DNA of 64,000 nucleotides from Pipra filicauda. Lineage: Eukaryota; Chordata; Aves; Passeriformes; Pipridae. The notes below the pieces were generated by a model, which had not been told where the DNA came from, did not search any database, and was given only the letters and a program-made list of their open reading frames with translations. Numbering within the stretch: position 1 is the first letter of the stretch; each line of letters begins with the position of its first letter. The DNA is taken from positions 4,261,242 through 4,325,241 of the forward strand of contig NW_024104554.1 in the NCBI RefSeq assembly GCF_003945595.2. Reading direction: 5' to 3'. A program made the position numbers and the translations under genes. Positions 24,755 to 37,498 of the stretch are shown here, in pieces.

Positions 24755-24900
24755 AGCAGTGTGACACAGTGAGCAGAGCACAGAGATTCAGGCGGAGGAA
24801 GTTCTCATCTTATTCTTGCAGATGAGTTCTTGGGTTGCTATCGACGAACTTATCTTTATATGCCTCAGTTTCCCCATAAATTAAACATCTAACATACAGC
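24755..24900 (+). mobile_element. MIR-like ancient SINE, nearly full length
   Basis: The left part 'acagtgagcagagcacagag' (24767-24786) resembles the tRNA-derived head of MIR. The middle 'cagatgagttcttgggttgc' fits its body. 'tgcctcagtttccccataaa' (24861-24880) is the MIR/L3 hallmark block, with a decayed AT-rich tail after it. MIR-type copies are old in amniotes and sparse in birds. The order of landmarks is right, but divergence is high. Confidence 0.58.
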
Positions 24901-26536
24901 TTTTAGTATAAAAGACATTAATACGTTCCTTACTGAGAAAGTTTTGTAAAACATACTTCCTCAGGATATATCTAGAGCCATCAGACAAGCATTACAAGGT
25001 GATTCTTTACTGGTCATCAAAATATGGAAAAATAAAACTTCTTGTTACCGTGTTCATGCTAAAAAGCTTATATCTTGCCTACTACCCATTCAAACACCAT
25101 TTCACCTGCAAAAAAGAAATCCAGTAGGATGCTCACCTACATACTTTTTGCAGGTCTCTTTCTTTGCTTTTCTCTAGACATGACAGGCAGGTAAAGTGAC
25201 TCTACATGATTATTCATATTTTTTAAATACTCTAAAATATTTGCCATGCTCATTTTCATGTGTCTTATCCTCTCATAAAAGTTTTTATTCAGCACTATTG
25301 TACTAAATCATATCAAATTAAATTATTTTTATTCTGGGCACCAAAGCTGTCTGTTGTGCATAATGTCCCTGATTGAACTGTGCCCAGCTGGAACCTGGGA
25401 GTGCCCAGGCTCCTGTAGAAAGTTTTCTGCTGTTGCTCACACTTTAGTGTCCATGGAACGTAATAGTAATTTGACAGACAAATCTTTCCAGGCCCAGCTG
25501 CTGAACTTAGTACGTAAAGTCCTACTGCATACTCTTAATTCCAGAGGCCATCTTTGCCATTGAAATGAACTCAAAAGACCTGCCAGGACAACTGCTGGCC
25601 GTTATCATAGATGCTTGGGATGACAACTTCTTGGGTAGAATACTAAAAGACAATAAGTAGTTAAAAGTCTGTATGTAATGTCATTTACTGCAACAGCACC
25701 ACAGATTGGTAAAGGGGTCAGAGTGACTATAGAACAGTAATGACAAGATTTTAAAAGTACAATAGTTTCATTTATGTGCCCTAAACCCAGTAATTATATA
25801 CCCTAGTAAGTGTCTTCACTTAACAGTGCTGAATATTTGCCATTGTCCCTTGACTTCACCTGCACTGCACCTGAGTTCCAACTGATACAATGCTACTCAC
25901 TCAGTGATCTGGAAGCTTATTTGACAAAGTCGGTCCAGAAGTGCAGTATTAAATACAGCTCACTTTGGTCAGCCAGCTACCAGAGAGCTGATAAGCAGGA
26001 GATAATAAAAAGATGTACCTACTTTGACTAGTGGATCCATTAGCATCAACATAGATAATCTGACTCGTTAAATGGTCTTAGTCCTAGACTTGAAATTTGT
26101 GTCAGTAAGATTAAGTCTGTATATAAGCAAGGAACATTTTCACAAACCAAAGAACACTGCAAATGAAGGCAGTATCTTTATTTTTTTTCAATATGAGAAA
26201 ATGGGGTCAGATGAGGAAAGTCCAACTGCCACCTGCCAGCAGAATATTTGACTTGCCAAGGAGAGGTTTTAAGAAAATTAATTCTCTTCTTGCTTTTTGC
26301 TGTTTGTATTTTTTTTGTCTCAATTAGGATTATCAGTTTTAAACGCACTGGCTGTCCTTTTGTACTTTTGTCTGAGAAAGGTATAAAAGACCATTAGTAA
26401 GTATTTTACATTTTCATTATGTTAGACTCATCTTGTTTCAAAAGACCAGCTACAAATGTATTTTAATTCAGATAACGAGAGAAGTAGAATCAGTACCTAT
26501 ACAGAACTAATATCTATACCTTGATTTTCTTGGCTT
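24901..26536. other. Unique sequence
   Basis: No element recognised. A splice-acceptor-like tract ends near 26328 and a GT follows about 53 bp later, with one open frame between them. This is weak evidence of an exon. Confidence 0.45.
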
Positions 26537-26960
26537 TTCTGGTTTTGACTAAGATTATATTAATTTTCTTCATAGCAGTTCTTATGGGGCTGTGATTTGG
26601 ATTTGTGACCAAAGCAGTGCTGATAATGCAGGGGTGGTTTAGTTACTGCTGAGCAGCGAGCAGGCCGGGGGTGAGCAAAAGGCTGAGACAACACAGCCCA
26701 GACAGCTGATCCCAGTTGACCAAAGGGATATCTCACATCATATGACGTCATGCTCAGCAATAACAGATGGGTGAAAGAGGGAGGGAGGGAGAACATTCAG
26801 AGTTATGGTGACTATCTTCCCAAGTACCAGTTATGCATGATGGAGCCCTGCTTCCCTGAAGATGGCTGAACACCTGCCTGCCCACGGGAAGTGATGAATG
26901 AATTCCTTGTTTTGATTAGCTTTTGATGTTTCAAGTTTACATCCATCTTCACTATAATAA
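26537..26960 (-). mobile_element. Truncated solo LTR, avian ERVL-type, minus strand
   Basis: The same LTR family as 22652-23210. Shared blocks on the plus strand are 'ttaattttcttcatagcag' (26560-26578), 'cttatggggctgtgatttgg' (26581-26600) and 'tcatgctcagcaataacaga' (26748-26767). The LTR 5' end (TGTTGTGGGTTAACC) is missing; the high-coordinate part fades out after about 26960. No internal retroviral sequence accompanies it. Confidence 0.85.
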
Positions 26961-29900
26961 GAGCCAAAAATTTTCATTCTTTCACAAAACAGAATTTGCC
27001 CTACTGTAAGTAAACAGTGCTTCTCAGGAAGATATGTTTGAGATGGCCTGACAACATCATGATGGCTCGGTGAATGTCATCCTAACTGACCTGTCACAGC
27101 TGTACTGTTGCTCTCCCATCATCCCCAATGTGGAAAGAAGTCAGATCATAGTAAGACACATAGAGGGAACAATTGCATCAGTTTCTTCCAGACTGCTTAG
27201 CCCTAATGAAAAGGCAAACAGTAATTCTTGCTGCCAAGTTCATCTATCTTGCTGAGGTCTATAATTACAGTCTGGAGTTTCTGACTATGAACCAAGGACA
27301 GCAGCTGTTCCCTCCATGCCCTTTGTAAGCACCCAGCAGAGCTGTAAAGTGTCCAATTCAAAGCACAGCTGGGAGCATGCTTTCTCCACCCTATCCCTCT
27401 GAGGAAGGGTTTGCATGGGTCTCATAACTGACAGGTCTAGGATAAGGATAAGATCACATAATTAGTATAAGCAGTGGTTACTGCATACTCTGAACAGAGG
27501 GACACAAAATAGGAGGCTCCCTATGCTATGTGCTACAGATAGTTTCCAATAAGTTTTTGAAATGTTCCAAATAGGAATGGATCCCATTGAGATACACGTT
27601 CACCATAAGTGTTTCATCATCTCAGAAGCAATGAAGTCTTTCCAGTGGTTTTAGTAGCAAATCATGTATATTACAATTAATCCCTTCATTCCATGAAAAC
27701 ATGGGTATAGTATAGCAGAGCAGTAGTAAAACAAGATTTAGGCTTGGTCTGTTGTCCTCAAGAACAAGAGACTGCTTATCTGCTTCCAAACTTCTGGGAC
27801 AAATTCTAGATCAACGGAAAATAGTAAGATTCTTTTCTCTTAGAACTTGCAGTACTTTTTCCAAACAAAATTTAGATATACTTTATACAAACTTAATGAT
27901 TCATTATGATAAAGTACATCTAGGCCTTCAGCATATGCATTTTTACCACTAACACTGTCCCCAAATATAATTTTGCTACTGTCTGGATACTTGACACAAA
28001 TTCTCTCCAGAAATTAATCTCACAGTGGCATGTTTAGTCTTCACAAGTCTCAACAGTTAGACATGTTACATAGATTCTATCTTATTGTATTCAATTATAT
28101 ATACTTCTTCTATGAGGTGGAGGAAATTTCATGTGCATGGGAAAATATTGACGATAGAATTACATGCTTTGCTGCTTGGATTCCTCCTTGTGATAGGAGT
28201 GAAAATCCCATTTACATTTGTCACTTTAGAGGTGCATTTAACTTACACAAAAACATCTATCGCTGCATATGTTTACATCCATTTAATTATTAATTTTTCA
28301 TTCACTGTATATCTCAACACAGTCTATGAAACTTATACATCTGAACAGATTATTCCGACTGTGTATTTTTGTATAGCCAGCTGAAGTACAGAAATGCACC
28401 TCTGTATATAGACAGTAACTTCTATAGTCAGAAGTCACTGTTGAAAAAGAATAACCATATTAATAAAAGGGTCTACCAATTCCAAAATGTGCTTCCTGAA
28501 GTTGCCAGAAGGAGATTTGTGACCCTTGGGTAATGTCAATATAAGTCAGGAAACAATAATTTACAGAGATTTAAGATTACAAAGATACTTCTTCTTTGTT
28601 GGTGTTGGCCTTGACTGTTATGACTGTAAATATTCTTCTTAACTAAATAACGGATAATAAACTGATATCTTTCAACACCACATACTCAATTTCTTTATCA
28701 AGAAAAGTCCTCTTTGCTATATTGGCATAGCTACAAGTAGGGATTTACACCCATATGATACGATTGTGTGATAGTCTTCATTAAGAACAACTTTTTTATT
28801 TCTGGAACCAATGTAACCCTTAGTACACAAGACCATGCTCTCAGTTCTGGCAAGTGTGTTTCACAGAAACAAGTGCTCTGGTTCACTTTTTTTTTTTTTT
28901 TTAAATTTCCTGTTTGAATGAGATCTGTTTGGTTTTGACCAAGATTCTACCATATGATACTTGCAGATTTACCACAAGCCTCGTCTGCATTTTTCTCTCA
29001 TTCTTTCTCTAATTCCCTTGTATTTACTCTTTAATGTATGAAATGCAATTATTATTTTATTTACATACTTAAGAGGTGTTTTTGCATGTGCTCTTCACCC
29101 ATCACTTTTCCCTCAATGGTTAGACTAAGCTGAAACCTTATTAAAACGACATGCTAAAAGTAGTTACACTTTATTTCAGATAAAATGATATTTATACAAT
29201 ATTTTTCATTTCTGAAACACTTCTAGTGCTTATATAGGCCTTCTTTAATCATCATTTTCCGAACTGCACTTTGAGACCTTGAGTTTTTCCTTGTTTGGCT
29301 AAATCTGTTCAGAAAAAACTACAAGTCTACTCTTATATTGTTTTGTTTTATCAGTCTAAATTCATACTTTAGGAATCTGTTCACTCCTTTCTCCCCATAT
29401 TAGTAATACAAATAAGATTTTATAACATTTCATAACATCACCTTAACCATTCTAGTAAGTTTATCCTCCCAATTGATCTCGTCAGACAAATCTTCCACCA
29501 CCTCTTTTAACGGATGAATGTTCACTTGTCTATCTGCTTTGTCAATCTGATTATGGACGTCAGAATTTACTATATTATGTTTCAGTTTAATACAATGCAA
29601 CTAATGTAGCAGTAATTATGAAATTCAACCTTACCTTCTAAAGGAAACCCAACATATCTCAGAAGTCAGAGGGCAGTGTTTGTGGGATCAGGAAGCCAGA
29701 TTAGGAAGAGAAACCTAAGTCACACATGCTAAAATCATCATGAAACTCTCATGTCAACCACAAGCATGACTTTAATCAATATTTCACAGTAAGACACAGA
29801 AGAACCTCAAAAGTAAAGCACTGTGATCTTCATAACATTTACCAGTGTTGTGGATATCAACACCATTTATTTTTGTTTTGGGTTCAGTAAACCAAAACCC

Positions 29901-31500
29901 ATCCATATTATTCTATCATCTAGATCAATACCTTTAAGGCATCACAGGACTACCACAACCGCAAGGCACAACGGAAGATATAGTCCAGACAAGGACACTG
30001 CTCCCTAGAGCAAAATGTGTCATGAAATTCCTGAACTTTGACTTCTCTGAGACAATGGTGGTGCACATGGACACAGCACAGTACTGTAGTGTTTCCAAAC
30101 AAAATGCCTCAAGGTATAAATATTCTTTTTTAAGTGGAAAATAATATAACACTGATAATTCATTTGACAGAAATTTCTTTTACATACTTGTTTTGAGAAA
30201 AGTGATTCTGATACAGAGGCAATTCCAGAAAGACACAAAACTTACTCTTCCATCAGCATTACTCATCAGCCACCTTCTAATCAGCTTGAGTCACTCTGAC
30301 CACTGTAATCAAGACCACAAGAGGCACCTGATGTTAGCATATGTTTTTAGTAAACTCAGTGAGACTGGATAATCCTTATAACTACCTTCCTACTCCATAC
30401 AGTGATATTTGAATTTTTATTTGTATTTGAATAGGTGTCTGAGCCTCACTATGAGAAAACCTGGGAAGAGAACAGAGGCAGAGGACTCTCAGCAGTTCTT
30501 GACTCTGGACCTTGTTTTATCCATACAAAATGAAGCCTTTGAAGATAAGGTTGGAAAATTTGTATTGTATTTTAAATAGATAGTGAAAGAGAGAATATAA
30601 CAGCCTGCAGTTAATAGACTGCCTCCAGCCCCTGGTGTTTCGATAGAAGGCAGTCTAAGCTGTGCATGAGTTCGCTGCATGATTAAGACCTTTGCAAGGA
30701 AATAAATTGTTGGGGTTTTTTTTAACCATCTTTTGTCATTTAGAAGTTGAAACCAAATTCAGCAATTTTTGATTTCCCTTTCACCTCACATCACTTCTGT
30801 GTATCTCACACATTATGGAAAGGTGGTGCCATTCAGAGCTAAAGCTCTAGTTAGCAGTGCCCAGGACAACTCTCACTACCTAATTCACTATTCATTTCTA
30901 CTGACGTGTGGTGGGGGTGGTGGTCCTATCTCCTAGTTGCTCTTAATTGAGATTACCAAGTCTTTCCTTTTTTTCAACATTTCTTTAGTTATGAAACTTG
31001 AAATAATGCACTCGAAAGATTAGATTTAATCCTTATCCACAAGTCTTGACACAGACTTCAATGGTCATAGAAATAAATTGGGAATACGACCTCTGGGGCC
31101 TGTAGTATCAGCCAGTTCTAGCAGAACAGCAGAGCTAGTAATGTCAGGAAAAATTGAATTTCACACTGAATGCCTGAGTTAAGAACACAAGGGGAAATTC
31201 ATCTCTGGTAGCACTCACTGTAGACACACCAAGGATAAATTTTGGCATTTGTGTCAGTAGCAGTTAGTATTTTGGTTCGTAAGTACACAGATATGTCATG
31301 TATAATGCCTGGAAAAGCTAGTGGAGTTACAAATAAGGTTGAAGTTCAGGAATTTAGCCTACAGAGTATTTCTGGTCCATGTTCTCTCTAGTTTTTTAAC
31401 AAGCTGAGGAAATGGAGATCCCAAATGAGCACATGATTTTTGCTAGTTTGTCAGAAAAAAACACTTAAAATTTCACACATTTAAAAACATAACAGCAACA
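26961..31500. other. Unique AT-rich sequence
   Basis: No interspersed repeat recognised in 4.5 kb. Contains a T16 run (28887-28902). Open frames of up to about 99 codons near 28030-28384 are F/Y/I-rich, as expected from AT-rich non-coding DNA. Confidence 0.5.
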
Positions 31501-34500
31501 GCCATTTTTACAGTATTAAATCCTCTTTTCAATTCCCTACCTACCTCCACAGCTCAGCATGTCCCAGATTTCCTCTCCTACCTTTCATGAGGTGATTTGT
31601 ACACCTCTTGCCAAAGCTCGTGATTTCACTCATCTGTTCTGGAAATCAAGGCTCCTGAGCTGCTGCTACTGGCAGGGAAGGACATCGTCATTGCTGATTT
31701 TCCACTTTCTACAGTCCCTTCTTGTTTAATCCCTACTAGTCATCTCCCTTCCAAGTATCCTCCTTTACACTGCACATCATGTGTGACCACTCTCTCATCC
31801 TTTCCCTTTTGTATAATGTATTTCAACATTTTCTCCTAGTAAGCTTTTAATTCCTTTTCCTTCTTCCTTCTCAGTACATCTTTGCTTCCTTTAAAGTACA
31901 CTTTTTGTTCTTTTAAGTCTTCCAATTTCTCCTTCCTTTACCTGATTAACCACTCTTCTCTGTTTAGTAGACTGCTACTGGAATCCCCTTTGCAGCACAG
32001 AAGCTGCCTCATTTTTCGTGACTGTTCCACAAAAATGAGTTTGCCACAGCCTATGCCCGTTCTTTTTCACGATCCAGTTCTCAACAAAGTCAGAAGGAAC
32101 ATTTCTACTGATGTTTAAGGGGTACCAGATTGCAGTCTTACTTTCTTCTATTTCAAATTCTAAATGCTCACTCTCTTTTTTTTTTAAGTCTCTAATTCAA
32201 TCCCTGCTGACAATAAAGATGACTATCATTAGACAGCATTTTTTTAAAATATGACTGACATTAAAAGGCAAACTAAATTTAAAATGAGCCTAATTTCCTA
32301 CCAGCTATAATGTTACACAATTTACATATATTCTAAACTTTATCTCACACATGTACCAGATGTACTCCAAAATACCACTTATGTTTATTGTTTACAAATA
32401 CATATTTGCAAAATGCATAAATTTACCTTAGCATATTATAAAGCAATACTACCAAAGTGCTACCAAAAAATGAATGGGGGTGATTATATTTTCAATAACC
32501 ATAATTATTTTGAGGCAATATTTAATTATTTTTCTTCCATTATTGGGGGTTAACCATAGGCCAGGTTTTCATCTTACAAAAATCTGCGACAAAGAAGGAA
32601 TTACATTCACTTTTTAGTGGCTGGCATCTCTGTTTGTCTCTAATAATACATTCTGTTTTCAGTAACAAAAAATGGGACAAGGGTAAGAAAATGTCAGAAA
32701 TTTAATCCATTATTTGTGACATGTACCAAAAATGGCAAATATTGTGATAATTTTTACAACAATATGGTGGACTCAATCCTCTGAGTATTTTACACAGACA
32801 AAATACACTGTAAGGCTCCAATCTGCAATTACCTACAAATCACCTTTAATATGACTGCTAAAAGGAAATGCTCATGGTAGTAAATTAACCATGTTCACAT
32901 TTGCCAAAACTTGAAAAAAAAAGTAATAAGGTTTAAAACACAATGAAAAGAATTGATCCGCAAAGATTTATATTTCTGTTTTCAAGTCTTGTACCGATTA
33001 CAAGACAATAGCCCTTATTGAGCATCTATTAATCCTACTGATTTCAGTGGGTGTTAGACATGTCAAGCTGTTCCAGCATTGGACCATGAGACTTTTGCTG
33101 CTGAGTATCTGGATTCAGCTCTGCATGCATATCTATCCTTGCAAGGAAACTTAATCTCCTCAATCCCCCCTGTCATCTCTAACCCTATTATAGGTCAAGA
33201 CTTGCATAATTTCACAGGAGATGTGCATAATTAAGATTAATCATTCTAACCTGATCTTTCAAATGCTAAACATCCCAAGTAGCCATGAAACTGAGTTCTA
33301 AGATAAAATCTAAATGAAGAGTCACAAGTTTCGAACAGACTAAAAACTGACAAGCATACCAGTATTTCAAGCTTAAGTGAGGTATACAGTATGTACTGGA
33401 GTAATCGGTACCATTTTCCATTTAAAAATCAGTTGCTCATATTAACCTTGGAGGATCAGGGTGGAAGAAATTATCTGTCGTTCTATTATATCTGCTTGTC
33501 CTAAATTTACGTGCTTCAAGGATATTTTAGCATAGAGTGCTAACATTAACAGCTAACATTTGGCCATAGATGTTCAGTATCTCTTATAAATAAATAAACA
33601 ACAATGTGCAGACAACATGCATTCACGTGTGAACAACTGTAAAACAGATTACTATTTTTCTCACTTCATTCACCTTCCCCTCCTTAAGAAACCTTCTTAT
33701 GTCTTAAGGAGACTAACATCTCTCAGGTTCAGGGACAGGGGTGAATTTTTTTAAAGCTAACACTGAAAGTTTTGGAAATTATTTTTGAACAGAGAGCTTG
33801 CAAGTATGTCTTTCAGAAAAGACAAAATCAGTGAGTATAATTGCTTTTCTCTGACTAGATATTTATACCTAGTCTGCTTACCACCATAGCATTCAAGGAT
33901 AGAAGATAAAACTGTTTTATTCAGTAAAATCAGATATTCTATATCAGATAGATAATATGCTTTATAAATGATTCCTGGGTTAGATCTCAGTGTTTCACTT
34001 GGTAATTAAGCAGTTAACAACACTAGAACAAGATCTAAAGAGGAGACAGCACAGCAAAGGTAAAGGCTGCCCGGCTACATCTTTGAACTCTCTTAAGGAC
34101 TCTGCAGTACTGGCATCACTCCAGAGTTTAATTTGGTATGTTCTGAAAGTCTAATCACCTTTGCAGAGAACAAACCTCTGACCATCACACTGTTAAATTC
34201 TAACGCTCTTGTTCTGCCTCTCTGTGTCTGATGCTTTTATTTTTTTTGAGGGACATGTGGGTTGTTTAATTGTTCAGGATAATAAATTATTTGGGGTCTT
34301 TGTACTTATTTCATGCAGGCCATTTCCCTTATTATTATCGCTAATAAAATCATAGCCTGCATTTTTGCTGTTTGTAATATTTATGTGAACTGTGTTGAAA
34401 TATAACCTGTTGTTATGAAATACTGCTAACAGGCCAATAATAAATTGAGAACTAAACTAAAATACAAATAGCCCAATGTGTCTGTCAGTAGTTCTGAAAG

Positions 34501-36369
34501 ATGATGTAAATTGTGTCCCTAAGACAAAAGTTAGCGCAGTTTTACTCTGTGGACCAGTTTATTAAACATAGTCTATTATGTGCTTTCAGTTATAAATACT
34601 GAATTACACAAACTTTCACTGTTGATCAGCATTGAGAAAGAAGAAAACGTGAAATTAAGTAAGCTACTAGATTCTACAGTTATTTTAGAAAAAGTTTTTC
34701 ATTACCATTTAGTGAAGAAGAATCAAAATATTTGGAGTGTATTTTTAGTAGCCCACTAATGCAAGGTGTAATAATGAAAATATATTTAAGGTTATGTTTT
34801 TCTTGTGACGGTAAGACACTGATATTGTCTGTTTGCTTTGGAAGTATGCATTTCCTTCCATAAGGTTTTAAGCAGCAAGTTTTAAACATGCAACAGAAGG
34901 CATAACTGCCCTTACTACATTGTTTTGGTGTCAGTGCAAAACAACATTCCTTTGTTCTCACCGTCTACAGAAACAAGCGTATGTATTGTTATAGAACTAA
35001 GATGCTAAATTTAGAAAGAAATCTTAATTCGGGCAACAATACAGACTGCCCCTCATCTTATCTTGAATCACGTGGAAGTATGTAAGTGGACTTTCATGCT
35101 GAAACAAAGTACACCCATGTATAATTAATCCCAGGTTCAGGCTAGGGGTATTTTCTTCTTTTTCTCTATTACAAATCCCCTCAAGATTATAATACATCAA
35201 AGAACAGCTTTAAAATGCAGGTTAACTACAATATTTTATAGCATTTATCAATGTACTTTACAGAAAAGCAGATCTCAACTCTCTAGTCCTAGTGTGGAAA
35301 ACATATTAGTCTTTTACCATAAAAACTTTTAAATAAAAGAAGCAACATGTGTTTCTCAAACATATAACTGATGTGCAAAACTGATCTAGTACAAGACATG
35401 CCTGGGCATCTCAGCACATGGGAAGAATGCACCTGCTGCTTTACAACTTTTTGTGTTTCCTTCTCACTCAGCTTCAAACAATTGGAAATGCTCGTGTGGA
35501 GGCAGACTAGATAATTACCTCACCTTCTGTATTAGTGTTTTGGCGATGCTTTTTCATGGCAGAAGAGTTTTTTATAAGTTTGAATTAAGATCCAGATGTT
35601 AAGAGTTTTTTCATGGTACAAAGTTTTTTTTAACCTTGCCATACCCCAATTACAAGAACTTCTCTTGTTTCTGACTCACATTCAGCTGGGAGACCTTCCT
35701 GGCTACATCAGCATGAAGACAGCTTCCCAGATAGCAATATTCCACATGTCTATGTTTCAGGCTTCTTCAGGGTATCTGAGGACTAGGAATAAGGCAACAT
35801 CAGCAGTTGTTGTATGCTCTAAAGCTCTCTTGTATCCTTTAGAAAGGCCTCTGTAGTACTTGGTGCACGTCCCCCTTTTATTTTGCACAATCAAAGCCCT
35901 GAATCACTACTGAACCCTACATAAAAAGCCCTGTCTGGTCCTCTCCTTCAGCTTCCTGTGACTTTTTCTGTGTGACAACTGGATATTTGCGATGTGAAAG
36001 AAAGAGGTAGAGGCACCACTGAAGCCTAGTCAGGGACAGACTTACCACCACCAAAGCTAGGTCACTGTCTCTGAACAGCACCGGTCATCCACAATCTGCA
36101 TTACAAGTTCACAATGTCCTTTAAATTAGTCACTAACTAGAATATGAAAGACCAACTTCCTGGTTCTCTGTTAAATTTAGTAGTGACACTAAAGAGATGG
36201 CATACGTACCTCTAGACCCCATCCCAGCAGAGATCGAGGTTGTCTTAATCCCTGGAAGATGGCCTGTGGCAAAGCAGTTGGAGACTGACAAACCCATCAC
36301 CACATTCATCACAGAGCACTGTGGAGCCAATGTACTACATGGCTGAAACCCGGTGGTGGTGACAGGACA
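31501..36369. other. Unique AT-rich sequence
   Basis: Nothing recognised. A roughly 70-codon plus-strand frame (about 36134-36346) just upstream of the CR1 is GC-richer and not obviously CR1. Its first ATG is at 36199, leaving 49 codons. I do not recognise it. Confidence 0.45.
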
Positions 36370-37498
36370 AGGCCTGCCAGCACTCCCCACAAGACTGGCT
36401 CAGTTCCAGTCTCCCACAGCATACTCCTGGAAAAGCTTGCAGCTCACGGCTTGGATAAGTGCACTCTTCCCTGGGTTAAGAATGGATGGATGGCCAGTCC
36501 CAGAGAGTGGTGGTGAACGTTGCTGCATCCAGTCGGTGGCCGGTCACAAGTGGTGTCCCCCAGGGATCAGTGTTGGGACCAGTCCTGTTTATTATCTTTA
36601 CTGATGATCTGCATGCAGGGATTGAGTGTACCATTAGCAAATTCACAGAAAACACCCAGTTGAGTGGGACTGCTGATCTGTTGGAGGGTAGTAAGGTCCT
36701 GCAGAGGGATCTGGACAGGCTGGATCGATGGGTCAAGGCCAATTGTATGAGTTCAATAAGGCCAAGTGCCAGGTCCTGCACTTGGATCAAAACAACCCCA
36801 TGCAGCACTACAGGCTTGGGGAAGAGCAGCTGGAAAGCTGCCCAGTGGAAAAGGACCTGGGTGTGCTGGTCAAGAGCAGCTGAACACGAGCCAGCAGTGA
36901 CTGACTATAAATCAGAAATAGTGTGGCCAGCAGGACCAGGGAAGTGATTGTTCCCCTGTGTTGGGCACTGGTTAGGCTGTACCTCAAATCTTGTGTTCAG
37001 TTCTGGACCCCTCAATTCAGGAAGGACATTGAGGTGCTGGAGCGGGTCCAGAGAAGAGCAATGAAGCTGGTGAAGGGTCTGAAGTCTTATGAGGAGCATC
37101 AGAGGGAGCTGGGGTTCTCTAGCTTGGAGAGGAGGAGGCTCATGGAGACCTTATTGCTCTCTACAACTTCCTGAAAGGAGGTTGCAGCCAGGTGGGAACC
37201 AGCCTCTTCTCCAAGGCAGCTCGTGATAGGACATGAGGACAAAATCCCAAGCTGCGTCAGGGAAGGTTCAGGTTGGACATTAGGAAGACATTCTTCACAG
37301 AAAGGGTGATTGGACATTGGAATGGGCTGCCCAGGGAGGTGGTGGAGCCACTGTCCCTGGAAGTGTTTAAGGAAAGACTGGACATGACACTTAATGCCAT
37401 GGCCTAGTTGACATGGTGGTGTTCGATCATAGGTTGGACTCAGTGGTCTCAGAGGTTTTCCCCAGCCTGGTTGATTCTGTGATTCTGTGTGATTCTGA
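36370..37498 (+). mobile_element. CR1 LINE, about 1.1 kb with RT C-terminal half
   Basis: The longest CR1 copy in the window. It runs from the middle of the ORF2 reverse transcriptase ('catactcctggaaaagcttg', 36420-36439) to a 3' terminus with repeated GATTCTGT/GATTCTGTG units (37472-37495). The order is RT C-terminal half, connector, conserved C-terminal region, short 3' UTR. A deletion and a short insertion sit at about 36899-36911 (see findings). The upstream boundary is uncertain; clear identity begins near 36408. Confidence 0.95.
36408..37400 (+). pseudogene. Broken CR1 ORF2 (reverse transcriptase part)
   Basis: ORF2 of CR1 encodes an endonuclease/reverse transcriptase used for target-primed insertion. 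Here only the RT C-terminal half and the tail remain. The G-V-P-Q-G-S-V-L-G-P motif is intact (about 36562-36591). The catalytic F-A-D-D box is damaged and reads F-T-E-N (about 36651-36662), so both catalytic aspartates are lost. The frame shifts after A-N-C-M (about 36739-36750). It resumes in another frame from about 36923, with a [13 protein letters not shown] block (about 37034-37060). A junction near 36899-36911 lacks roughly 45 bp expected in CR1, judged from memory of the family and the copy at 40380-40460. The element cannot make an active enzyme. Confidence 0.9.

Noticed and set aside
26165..26215. MIR-like 'gaaaatggggtcagatgagg'
   Set aside because: The order of blocks does not follow MIR and the match is too short.
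22652..26960. A single provirus bounded by two LTRs
   Set aside because: No retroviral internal sequence between them; one LTR is truncated and a MIR-like remnant lies between.
36486..36947. 153-codon plus-strand frame as a host gene
   Set aside because: It is CR1 ORF2 reverse transcriptase with a frameshift and a lost catalytic box.
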